NCBI GenBank assembly: GCA_036960405.1
Contig: JBALWS010000180.1
Span: forward strand, 1-6,722
Reading direction: 5' to 3'
DNA length: 6,722 nt
Source: Motiliproteus sp036960405
GTDB lineage: Bacteria; Pseudomonadota; Gammaproteobacteria; Pseudomonadales; Balneatricaceae
Position numbers and translations under genes: made by a program. A model generated the notes under the pieces. The model saw nothing but the letters and a program-made list of their open reading frames with translations, made no database searches and was not told where the DNA came from. Positions 1 to 5,100 of this stretch are shown here, piece by piece. Within the stretch, counting starts at the first letter, position 1. Each line of letters begins with the position of its first letter.

Positions 1-102
1 GTCAAGGATATCGAAGAGCGGTTATTCGTATTGATGACACTGGGCGATGACCGGGCGATCAAAGAGACCTTCGCGATGGGCAGGTCGGTGTACCGTCGAT
101 AG
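1..102 (+). CDS. guaD: Guanine deaminase, C-terminal end only (partial)
   Basis: The frame is open from base 1 to a TAG at 100-102 and encodes the last 33 residues of a protein that starts outside the window. The tail reads ...ERLFVLMTLGDDRAIKETFAMGRSVYRR; the LMTLGDDRAI...GR-VY pattern matches, from memory, the C-terminus of bacterial guanine deaminases of the amidohydrolase superfamily. These zinc enzymes convert guanine to xanthine in the cytoplasm, which feeds the urate pathway encoded further along. The zinc-binding and catalytic motifs lie upstream and cannot be checked here. The gene converges on gntR and ends just before a shared terminator. The identification rests on a short tail plus context; another amidohydrolase such as a chlorohydrolase or cytosine-deaminase relative is the main alternative. 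Confidence 0.72.
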   Translation, partial: VKDIEERLFVLMTLGDDRAIKETFAMGRSVYRR

Positions 103-116
103 CAACGTTGATGCAT

Positions 117-141
117 AAAAAAAACGCCCCTCGGGGCGTTT
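117..141. terminator. Bidirectional intrinsic terminator between guaD and gntR
   Basis: A perfect inverted repeat, AAACGCCCC (122-130) and GGGGCGTTT (133-141), forms a GC-rich hairpin. Eight A residues (117-124) lead into it, so transcripts of the minus-strand gntR end in a hairpin followed by a run of U; this is the stronger direction. On the plus strand the stem is followed only by a short GTTT, giving a weaker terminator for guaD. It sits 15 bases past the guaD stop and 22 past the gntR stop, the expected place for a terminator shared by converging genes. Confidence 0.85.
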
Positions 142-162
142 AATAGCGCACATATTAGAAGG

Positions 163-891
163 CTACTTTTTAGCCGCCAGATGCGAGAACACCGCATGCA
201 AGTCGTCCGAAGCACCCTCTTCTTCCAAGCTCAGTTTATCTTCTATATGGTCGAGGTGGTGCATCATCAAACGCACCGCCTTGGACTTATCGCGCTGCTC
301 GATCGCATCAATCAGTTCAAAATGTTCGTCGTAAGAACAGTGCGACTTGGCACCGCTTTCGTACTGGGCAATGATCAGCGAGCTCTGCGATACCAGACTG
401 CGTTGAAAGCTCAGCAATGGCGGATTGTTTGCCATCTCGGCCAGCGACAGGTGAAACTCGCCCGACAACCGAATTCCCGCACCTCGGTCACCTTTAGCGA
501 AACAACCCTGCTCCTCGATGACCTGCTGTTTAAGCTGCTCGATCTGGGCAGGCTTGGCATGATCAATCACCAGTTCCATCACCGCTTTTTCAACGATCCG
601 TCGGGCAAACACGATCTGACGCGCTTCTTCGATCGACGGGCTGGCCACCACCGCGCCACGGTTGGGGCGGATCACCACCACCTGTTCATGCCCCAGACGA
701 GACAAGGCCCGCCGAATGATGGTGCGACTAACACCAAAGATCTCACCCAGCGATTCCTCACTCAGTTTGGTGCCCGGTGCTAAACGCTGCTCTAGAATGG
801 CATCAAAGATATGGGCATAAACCAGTTCGTCCTGGGTACCCTTGGATTTACGCCCGCTAGTGGACACAATTTTCTGCAGTGGTTGGCTCAT
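163..891 (-). CDS. GntR-family (FadR/FCD subfamily) transcriptional regulator of the purine locus
   Basis: This is a 242-residue cytoplasmic DNA-binding protein. An N-terminal winged helix-turn-helix covers about residues 20-85, with the recognition region GVSRTIIRRALSRL (53-66) and the wing IRPNRGAVVASPS (74-86). An all-helical FCD effector domain fills about residues 90-230; ARRIVE (96-101), FHLSLAEMANNP (146-157), DEHFELIDAIEQRD (188-201) and MMHHLDHIE (209-217) carry the histidines and acids that bind a metal or ligand in this family. The ATG at 891 is preferred: it gives a normal FadR-type length and has a GAG shortly upstream. The frame extends to a TTG at 939, which would add 16 residues across two of the direct repeats. 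The gene diverges from the permease, and GntR-type palindromes stand before the permease, uraH and puuE, so it is probably the local repressor. The Klebsiella hpx purine system also has a GntR-type regulator (HpxS), which fits the role but does not prove orthology. The effector is unknown; a purine or ureide intermediate is likely. Confidence 0.9.
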   Translation of the reverse strand: MSQPLQKIVSTSGRKSKGTQDELVYAHIFDAILEQRLAPGTKLSEESLGEIFGVSRTIIRRALSRLGHEQVVVIRPNRGAVVASPSIEEARQIVFARRIVEKAVMELVIDHAKPAQIEQLKQQVIEEQGCFAKGDRGAGIRLSGEFHLSLAEMANNPPLLSFQRSLVSQSSLIIAQYESGAKSHCSYDEHFELIDAIEQRDKSKAVRLMMHHLDHIEDKLSLEEEGASDDLHAVFSHLAAKK

Positions 892-910
892 AAGCTCGAT
901 ATTTGACCGT

Positions 911-953
911 GTTCGGATAACAAAAAGTTCGAATGACAAGAGTTCGGTAACAA
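911..953. repeat. Three tandem direct repeats (GTTCGRATRACAA type) upstream of gntR
   Basis: Three near-identical units stand in the same orientation: GTTCGGATAACAA (911-923), GTTCGAATGACAA (927-939) and GTTCGGTAACAA (942-953, one base shorter). The starts are 16 and 15 bases apart, about one and a half helical turns. Read toward gntR the unit is TTGTYATYCGAAC. The block ends 19 bases before the gntR start codon, so it lies in the promoter or 5' untranslated region of that gene. The regular spacing suggests cooperative protein binding, but the unit does not resemble the TTGTATACAA palindromes, so a second regulator is possible. Confidence 0.7.
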
Positions 954-1021
954 AGACGAAGTACAGGCCTTAACTGGCTGAAGCATGGCTATTCTTAAAC
1001 AGTACCTATACTCAGCAGCTA

Positions 1022-1031
1022 TTGTACACAG
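1022..1031. promoter_or_regulatory. Weak GntR-type operator candidate upstream of gntR
   Basis: TTGTACACAG differs from the perfect operator TTGTATACAA at two positions, and from the site near uraH (TTGTATACAG) at one. It lies about 130 bases upstream of the gntR start and about 150 upstream of the permease site, so it could serve autoregulation or looping. It is only a partial dyad, and a match this loose could be chance. Confidence 0.35.
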
Positions 1032-1163
1032 AACAGCTCATTCATAGCATCTGATTTTTTGACCATACAAAGTTTAGCAAGCCGTTACTCTCAGGGATCT
1101 TACGAGGATTTTGTCATTTTTTCGCGATAAAACCCCATGGAATTGCATTACTCAGTAAAAAAC

Positions 1164-1195
1164 CTGACCCAGGGGTTGATTTTTTTGTATACAAT
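1164..1195 (+). promoter_or_regulatory. Permease promoter with overlapping GntR operator
   Basis: The perfect 10-bp palindrome TTGTATACAA occupies 1185-1194. It fits the general GntR-family operator form (T-n-GT-n-n-AC-n-A). It overlaps a -10-like TATACA/TACAAT (1188-1195). A modest -35-like CTGACC (1164-1169) lies 18 bases before TATACA. A repressor bound here would block RNA polymerase. Transcription would start near 1202, giving a leader of about 115 bases before the GTG start. The operator call is firmer than the exact promoter boxes. Confidence 0.7.
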
Positions 1196-1211
1196 CGCGT
1201 AACCTAACCTT

Positions 1212-1320
1212 GCACAACTTTGGACTGTGCCTCGTTTCCATGGATTGAAACACAACGCCACGAAGAGCCACCATAAAAACAAGCGGCTCTCATTAACTCA
1301 ACTGAGGAGCAAAAGTTGTG
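1212..1320 (+). promoter_or_regulatory. Candidate riboswitch-like leader of the purine permease
   Basis: Two sets of mutually exclusive helices are visible. Closed form: CACAACTTT (1213-1221) pairs perfectly with AAAGTTGTG (1312-1320), which contains the GTG start; and 1286-1292 pairs with 1303-1310 (7 bp, one bulged G at 1307), burying the GAGGAG Shine-Dalgarno. Open form: GCACA (1212-1216) pairs with TGTGC (1226-1230), and AGAGCC (1264-1269) pairs with GGCTCT (1285-1290). Each open helix uses one arm of a closed helix, so the two states compete. A further small stem GTTTC/GAAAC (1234-1238, 1247-1251) fits both forms. This is the design of a translational switch, and the gene behind it is a purine permease. 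No known riboswitch class was recognised; the pairings were found by eye and no energies were computed. Confidence 0.4.
1304..1309 (+). promoter_or_regulatory. Ribosome binding site of the permease (fixes GTG start)
   Basis: GAGGAG lies 8 bases before GTG 1318. It is the only good Shine-Dalgarno sequence near the N-terminus and supports the GTG codon as the true start. It is also one arm of the predicted closed leader hairpin. Confidence 0.85.
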
Positions 1321-2772
1321 GAAAGCATTCAACAAGAACAAAACGCTTCGTACAGCCAGCCCGATTCTCAATCTCAATCCCAACGCGGATTTCTCGACCG
1401 CTTTTTTAAGCTCAGCGAACACAAAACCAGTATTAGAACCGAGTTAGTTGCGGGCCTCACAACTTTTATTACCATGTCCTACATCATGTTTCTTAACCCC
1501 ATTATTATGTCTAAAACAGGCATGCCCTTTGATGGTTTATTCCTGGCCACCTGTATCGGTGCTGCAATCGCCACCATCTTCATGGGCCTGTATGCCAACT
1601 GGCCGATCGGACTTGCACCTGGCATGGGTCTGAACGCTTTCTTCACGTTCACCGTTGTGCTGGAAATGGACTACAGCTGGGAAGTTGCACTGGGTGCAGT
1701 ATTCCTATCGGGCTGTTTATTTGTGCTGATGAGTGTCACTCGTCTACGCGAGTGGATGTTGGATAGCATTCCATTGAGCTTACGGCTTGCCATGACGGCG
1801 GGTGTTGGACTTTTTCTCGGTTTCATTGGCTTACGTTTCACCGGCCTAGTTGTGCCAAACCCAGACAATATTGTTGCACTTGCCGACCTAACCCATTTCG
1901 GCTTCGGCAAATTCGGCCCGGAAGCTCCCGCATTAGGCCTGTTAAGCTTCCTGTTGATCGCCATCCTTAGCTACCGTCGCGTGTTCGGTTCAGTCATCAT
2001 CGGCATCGGCATAACCACTGCCGTCGCTTTCCTGATGGCCGCCGTTCTTCCTTACGAATTTTTTACCGTCAGCGTTGATTGGGCACCGGCTTCCGGTTTT
2101 GTTTCCTGGCCTGATAGTGGCTTGATTGCGGTACCCGACTTTGCAGCTCTCGAGCCCGTTTTCTTGAAGCTAGATATCATGGGCGCACTTGATGTCGCCT
2201 TGATTCCGGTAATCATCACCTTCCTGTTTGTGAATATCTTTGATACTGCCGGTACACTTATGGGCGTTGCAGAACGCGCAAAGCTGCAAGATGAAAACGG
2301 TAAAATTGAAGGATTGGGCAAGTCTTTGAAAGCGGACTCCATCTCTTCTGTTATTGGTACTGCATTCGGTTGCCCACCGGTAACGTCTTACGTTGAGTCT
2401 GCTGCAGGTGTTTCTGTTGGTGGTCGTACTGGCCTAACGGCTGTCGCAATTGGTGGTATGTTCCTGCTGGGGCTTTTCTTGCTGCCTTTGGCTAAAATGC
2501 TACCCGGTTTCGCCGTGGACGGTGCGCTGATCTACGTCGCTATGTTGATGATGGGATCGCTGGCTAAAATTGACTGGAATGATTTGACCGAATTTGCGCC
2601 GGCGATTTTGACAACAATCATGATGCCGCTGACATTCTCTATCGCCAACGGTATTGCGATCGGCTTCCTTTCATACACTGTACTGAAGGTTGGCACTGGT
2701 AAATCCTCAGAGATCTCAACCGGAATTTGGGCGCTGACGGCAATCTTTGTCTGCAAGTTCATTTTCCTTTAG
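1318..2772 (+). CDS. AzgA-like (COG2252, NCS2/AzgA) purine permease
   Basis: This 484-residue inner-membrane protein has many hydrophobic segments and probably acts as a proton symporter for purines. A polar, Gln/Ser-rich N-terminus (1-25) precedes the family motifs: GLTTFITMSYIMFLNP (46-61, TM1), GLAPGMGLNAFFTF (98-111, TM3), FVNIFDTAGTLMGVAERA (304-321, with Asp309), AD340SIS, then VTSYVESAAG (355-364, with Glu360) and GGRTGLTAV (368-376). These mark the hypoxanthine/guanine/adenine permease family (E. coli GhxP/GhxQ/AdeP/AdeQ, Bacillus PbuG, fungal AzgA), and the length is typical. The segment before VTSYVES reads GTAFGCPP, where remembered relatives often have GTST or GTSP; since this region lines the substrate site, specificity may differ. 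The family does not settle whether it takes guanine, hypoxanthine, xanthine or urate. The GTG start follows a strong RBS, and control is probably double: a GntR operator at the promoter and a structured leader. Confidence 0.92.
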   Translation: MESIQQEQNASYSQPDSQSQSQRGFLDRFFKLSEHKTSIRTELVAGLTTFITMSYIMFLNPIIMSKTGMPFDGLFLATCIGAAIATIFMGLYANWPIGLAPGMGLNAFFTFTVVLEMDYSWEVALGAVFLSGCLFVLMSVTRLREWMLDSIPLSLRLAMTAGVGLFLGFIGLRFTGLVVPNPDNIVALADLTHFGFGKFGPEAPALGLLSFLLIAILSYRRVFGSVIIGIGITTAVAFLMAAVLPYEFFTVSVDWAPASGFVSWPDSGLIAVPDFAALEPVFLKLDIMGALDVALIPVIITFLFVNIFDTAGTLMGVAERAKLQDENGKIEGLGKSLKADSISSVIGTAFGCPPVTSYVESAAGVSVGGRTGLTAVAIGGMFLLGLFLLPLAKMLPGFAVDGALIYVAMLMMGSLAKIDWNDLTEFAPAILTTIMMPLTFSIANGIAIGFLSYTVLKVGTGKSSEISTGIWALTAIFVCKFIFL

Positions 2773-2886
2773 GGGAAGCGAACGGCTCACTTGCTTATCT
2801 TAGATGAGCTGGTGAAATATCTGAGTTGAGTAGGCTAGCTATCGGCATCGTCTGCGAGGCGACATCAACACTTATGAAAAACGAAT

Positions 2887-2908
2887 GACCCTCCCCGCGA
2901 GGGTCTTT
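2887..2908 (+). terminator. Probable terminator after the permease
   Basis: GACCCTC (2887-2893) and GAGGGTC (2899-2905) form a perfect 7-bp stem with a 5-base loop, followed by TTT. It lies 114 bases after the permease stop and 19 before the next start codon. The U tract is short, so termination may be partial. It suggests that the following exporter gene is not simply part of the permease operon. Confidence 0.6.
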
Positions 2909-2927
2909 CCCGTTAGAGCGAATACTA

Positions 2928-3548
2928 ATGTCTCTGGAAACCTGGCTACTGTTCTGTTCCGCTTCGGTGCTGGTGATACTCATCCCCGGCCCGCTGTCGT
3001 TACTGATGGTTAGCAACAGCCTCAACCACGGCCTGCTGCGCAGCACTCCTGCTTTTTTAGGAGGCGTCAGCGCCTCTCTTATTCTGTTAACCGCCTCGGC
3101 TACCGGTCTCGGCGCTTTACTGTTGGCCTCCGAAGCCCTGTTTAGCCTAATTCGTTACGCCGGTGCAGCCTACCTGATCTACCTCGGTTATCGTGCTTGG
3201 ATGGATGCACGACGCAACATCACGGAGGATGACAACAGCACCCCCTCTAATCCAAGTTTTAACCCAATGTTCTGGCGCGCCTTCACCCTGGGGGCCAGCA
3301 ACCCCAAAGACATCCTGTTCTTCGTCGCCTTTCTACCTCAGTTCATGGATCCACAAATCTCGCTCACCTCCCAACTATTAGTCATGACCAGCAGCTGGTG
3401 TGTGTTGGACCTGGCCTGCAAACTGCTCTACGGAAGCAGCGCCAAATTGATGGCCCCGGTACTATGCAAAACTCGAAATCTACGCCTCTTCAACAAGGTC
3501 AGTGCAGGAATCTTTATTAGTGCAGGAACAGCAGTGCTATTGAAATAG
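2928..3548 (+). CDS. LysE/RhtB-family exporter
   Basis: This 206-residue inner-membrane protein has the size and layout of the LysE/RhtB amino-acid exporters, which have five to six helices. The N-terminal helix carries the family motif IPGP (19-22). VSNSLNHGLLRSTPAFLGGVSASL (28-51) matches the next conserved block. YAGAAYLIYLGYRAW (77-91) is the characteristic third block, and FTLGASNPKDILFFVAFLPQF (119-139) contains the conserved NPK-FF motif. A hydrophilic stretch (92-111) separates the two halves. Members export amino acids such as lysine, threonine, homoserine or leucine, and the substrate cannot be read from sequence. The start codon ATG 2928 has only a weak AGAG nine bases upstream. 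A terminator-like hairpin precedes the gene, so a purine-pathway role is unproven; export of a nitrogen-rich by-product is conceivable but speculative. Confidence 0.88.
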   Translation: MSLETWLLFCSASVLVILIPGPLSLLMVSNSLNHGLLRSTPAFLGGVSASLILLTASATGLGALLLASEALFSLIRYAGAAYLIYLGYRAWMDARRNITEDDNSTPSNPSFNPMFWRAFTLGASNPKDILFFVAFLPQFMDPQISLTSQLLVMTSSWCVLDLACKLLYGSSAKLMAPVLCKTRNLRLFNKVSAGIFISAGTAVLLK

Positions 3549-3792
3549 ATCAGGCCGCTACAAAAGCAACACTTGGATTGCGTATGAAGTCATAGGCGAG
3601 AAGGACATCGAAAGCCCAATGCACGACGCTATGGCTAGGACAGCGTAAAGTTCAGAACCTGCAGATTCGTTAGAAGCCTGGCCAACTCAATGGCTTAATG
3701 CCTAGCCGGGTAAAGCGAGTTAACGAGAAAGAGAACACTACATTGGGGCAACCAAAATCAATCAACACTCATATCATCTAGCGTTGTAAATC

Positions 3793-4326
3793 ATGGCTAA
3801 TCAAGAAAAGATCATCAGTATTGTTCGTAACAGGATTCGCTCAGAAAAAATCGATGAATACCTCTCATGGCAAAAAAAGATGACCCATGCATGCGAGCAA
3901 TTTGAGGGCTACGTCAATACAACCGTTATTGAACCGGGATTGTTAACTCAAGACCCTGATGAATACATTGTCATTTTCAGGTTTAGTAATCACGCCCTGA
4001 TATCAGTCTGGAATAACTCAACCATCCGAGCAAATCTGCTAAGTGAATTAGAGGGCTTCACGCTTGAAGCTCCTGTAATGAAAACATTTTCTGGTATAGA
4101 GCATTGGTTTCTCGACCCCGATAAAACCCCCTCCAGAATAAAAATGACTCTTGTCTCTTTTTGCGCAATATGGCCACTGGTGCATTTTATTCCGGGTGCG
4201 TTATCCCATATTCTTGATTTTTCTGATCTCATTAACGAAACCATAACCACCGCAGTGATTACAGTATGCATGTCTTATATTGCACTACCCGCCATGACAA
4301 AAATATTTAGACGCTGGCTTCACTAA
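3793..4326 (+). CDS. Antibiotic-biosynthesis-monooxygenase (ABM)-fold protein with two-helix membrane tail
   Basis: This 177-residue protein appears to have two parts. Residues about 5-100 look like an ABM ferredoxin-like domain: a first strand IISIVRNRIRSEKIDEYLSWQKKM (7-30), a helix, GYVNTTVIEPG (39-49), EYIVIFRFSNHALISVWNNS (57-76) and SGIEHWF (100-106). The second part has two hydrophobic segments (about 117-136 and 148-168) ending in YIALPAMTKIFRRWL (162-176). This domain-plus-tail design recalls the COG3224-type membrane-anchored ABM proteins, whose function is unknown; monooxygenase activity should not be assumed. No clear Shine-Dalgarno or promoter precedes ATG 3793, and the upstream 244-base gap (3549-3792) shows no gene or recognised signal. 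The coding region is visibly more AT-rich than puuE or uraD, which may point to a separate origin. No link to purine breakdown is evident. Confidence 0.72.
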   Translation: MANQEKIISIVRNRIRSEKIDEYLSWQKKMTHACEQFEGYVNTTVIEPGLLTQDPDEYIVIFRFSNHALISVWNNSTIRANLLSELEGFTLEAPVMKTFSGIEHWFLDPDKTPSRIKMTLVSFCAIWPLVHFIPGALSHILDFSDLINETITTAVITVCMSYIALPAMTKIFRRWLH

Positions 4327-4363
4327 AATCCGCCCTTAAAATTAGACTCGACCGACTTATGGG

Positions 4364-4392
4364 CCGCTCGATAGCCTGGCAGCGTCGAGCGG
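4364..4392. terminator. Inverted repeat between converging genes, possible weak terminator
   Basis: CCGCTCGA (4364-4371) and TCGAGCGG (4385-4392) are perfect 8-bp arms around a 13-base loop, set between the ABM-type gene (stop 4326) and the converging uraH (stop 4401). The position suits a shared terminator, but neither side has a T tract, so intrinsic termination would be weak. It could instead protect transcript ends. Confidence 0.4.
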
Positions 4393-4400
4393 ATCACCGG

Positions 4401-4754
4401 TCAACTGCCCCGGTACGTCGAATAGCTATACGGTGAGATCAACAGCGGCACATGATAATGCTCGGCCTCATCGGCAATGCCGAAGCGCAATACCACCTCA
4501 TCCAGAAAAGCAGGTTCGGGCAACTCGACGCCAAGCTTGCGGTAGTAGACACCGGCAGCAAAGACCAGTTCGTATACGCCTGCGACAAACTCTTCTGCTG
4601 CCAGCAAGGGTTGATCGCAACGGCCGTCATCGTTGGTGACAACCTGCTTGATCAACGTACGCTCACCGTCGATACGGTAGAGTTCAATCGAAATATCATT
4701 ACCAGGACGACCATGAGCCGCGTCCAGCACGTGTGTTGTTAGATAACCTGTCAT
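4401..4754 (-). CDS. uraH: 5-hydroxyisourate hydrolase (transthyretin-like)
   Basis: The 117-residue product hydrolyses 5-hydroxyisourate, the product of urate oxidation, to OHCU. The family signatures are present: N-terminal LTTHVLDAAHGRPG (5-18) with His8, GRCDQPLL (44-51) with Arg45, EHYHVPLLISPYSYSTYRGS (98-117) with His99, and the C-terminal YRGS tetrapeptide that separates HIU hydrolases from true transthyretins. The enzyme is normally a homotetramer; no signal peptide is seen, so it is cytoplasmic. ATG 4754 gives the usual length and N-terminus, with GAGG 11 bases upstream. A GTG at 4775 would add seven residues and has AGAAGAGG directly before it, so it remains possible. The gene diverges from puuE-uraD, whose UraD uses its product, and a near-perfect GntR-type site lies about 115 bases upstream. 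Confidence 0.95.
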   Translation of the reverse strand: MTGYLTTHVLDAAHGRPGNDISIELYRIDGERTLIKQVVTNDDGRCDQPLLAAEEFVAGVYELVFAAGVYYRKLGVELPEPAFLDEVVLRFGIADEAEHYHVPLLISPYSYSTYRGS

Positions 4755-4813
4755 CTGTTTTTGTGCCTCAAGCACCCTCTTCTGGATTGAAATGAATCGC
4801 GACTCCCTGCGTT

Positions 4814-4841
4814 CAATGGTTCAACTATAGAGTAACCATTG
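4814..4841. repeat. Dyad symmetry in the uraH promoter/leader
   Basis: CAATGGTT (4814-4821) and AACCATTG (4834-4841) are perfect 8-bp inverted arms separated by 12 bases. A minus-strand -10-like TATAGT (4829-4824), with a poor TTGGGT 18 bases before it, lies within the spacer. The dyad may be a binding site flanking a uraH -10 element, or a hairpin in the uraH leader if transcription starts at the upstream GntR-type site. The sequence does not decide between these. Confidence 0.45.
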
Positions 4842-4867
4842 CCGTTAACCCAACAACAAACAAGAAC

Positions 4868-4879
4868 ATTGTATACAGT
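4868..4879. promoter_or_regulatory. GntR-type operator on the uraH side
   Basis: ATTGTATACAGT is a 12-bp palindrome with one mismatched pair (4869/4878). It matches the perfect sites near puuE and the permease in nine of the ten core positions. On the minus strand it contains TATACAAT, a possible -10 for uraH, though no fair -35 stands at the right distance. It is 142 bases from the puuE-side operator. Confidence 0.65.
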
Positions 4880-4990
4880 TTGCATCCAATGTATTTCTCC
4901 AACTGCCTAGCCGTTCTTTACAAACAGTCAGTTTTGAGTGTTCGGTTAAGATGAATAATCCTATTTCTTGACCCAGAAGACAAGTTTTTC

Positions 4991-5021
4991 TTTACAGCCA
5001 ATCATTTTAATTGTATACAAT
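4991..5021 (+). promoter_or_regulatory. puuE promoter with overlapping GntR operator
   Basis: ATTGTATACAAT (5010-5021) is a perfect 12-bp palindrome, the best copy of the motif in the window. A -35-like TTTACA (4991-4996, five of six consensus bases) lies 17 bases before TATACA (5014-5019), or 19 before TACAAT (5016-5021). Repressor binding would cover the -10 box and silence puuE-uraD and probably alc. Transcription would start near 5026-5028. Confidence 0.75.
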
Positions 5022-5087
5022 ACATATGCGCTGAAACAATCCAACATTACCCGGCGCGACGACACTAAATACAGCTCTACATGTAAC

Positions 5088-5092
5088 GAGGA
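5088..5092 (+). promoter_or_regulatory. Ribosome binding site of puuE (fixes GTG start)
   Basis: GAGGA sits 8 bases before GTG 5101. The product then begins MSSDYPRNLIGYG, the N-terminus expected for PuuE, so the GTG start is well supported. Confidence 0.85.
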
Positions 5093-5100
5093 TTCAAACC

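Larger units (their letters stand above)
892..1317. other. Divergent control region between gntR and the permease
   Basis: No gene was found in these 426 bases. From left to right they hold three 12-13 base direct repeats (911-953) beside the gntR start, a degenerate GntR-type site (1022-1031), an AT-rich stretch without recognised signals (about 1032-1160), a probable permease promoter overlapped by a perfect GntR-type palindrome (1164-1195), and a structured permease leader (1212-1320). No convincing promoter for gntR was identified. Confidence 0.7.
4755..5100. other. Divergent control region between uraH and puuE
   Basis: These 346 AT-rich bases hold no gene. They contain, from left to right, an 8-bp dyad close to uraH (4814-4841), a GntR-type site on the uraH side (4868-4879), a single GTTCGGTTAA (4940-4949) resembling the repeats near gntR, a TTGACCCAG (4968-4976) sharing TGACCCAG with the permease promoter (1165-1172), and a promoter/operator on the puuE side (4991-5021). 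The remaining bases to 5087 form an untranslated leader of about 70 bases with no strong structure seen. Confidence 0.65.

Noticed and set aside
181..783. Long open frame on the plus strand across gntR
   Set aside because: It is antisense to a well-supported GntR/FCD gene, has no ribosome binding site, and its product is rich in His/Arg with no recognisable domain.
892..939. Upstream TTG start for gntR adding 16 residues
   Set aside because: TTG is a rare start and no ribosome binding site supports it; the ATG at 891 gives a normal family length and leaves the repeats untranslated.
3660..3730. Possible integron attC-like or cassette structure
   Set aside because: The segment has GTTAGAA and GCCTGGCC/GGCTTAATGCC, but no proper paired core sites (RYYYAAC/GTTRRRY) and no long imperfect hairpin were found.
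4755..4775. Upstream GTG start for uraH
   Set aside because: It adds seven residues not typical of HIU hydrolases, whose N-terminus usually begins a few residues before LTTHVLD; kept as a possible alternative.
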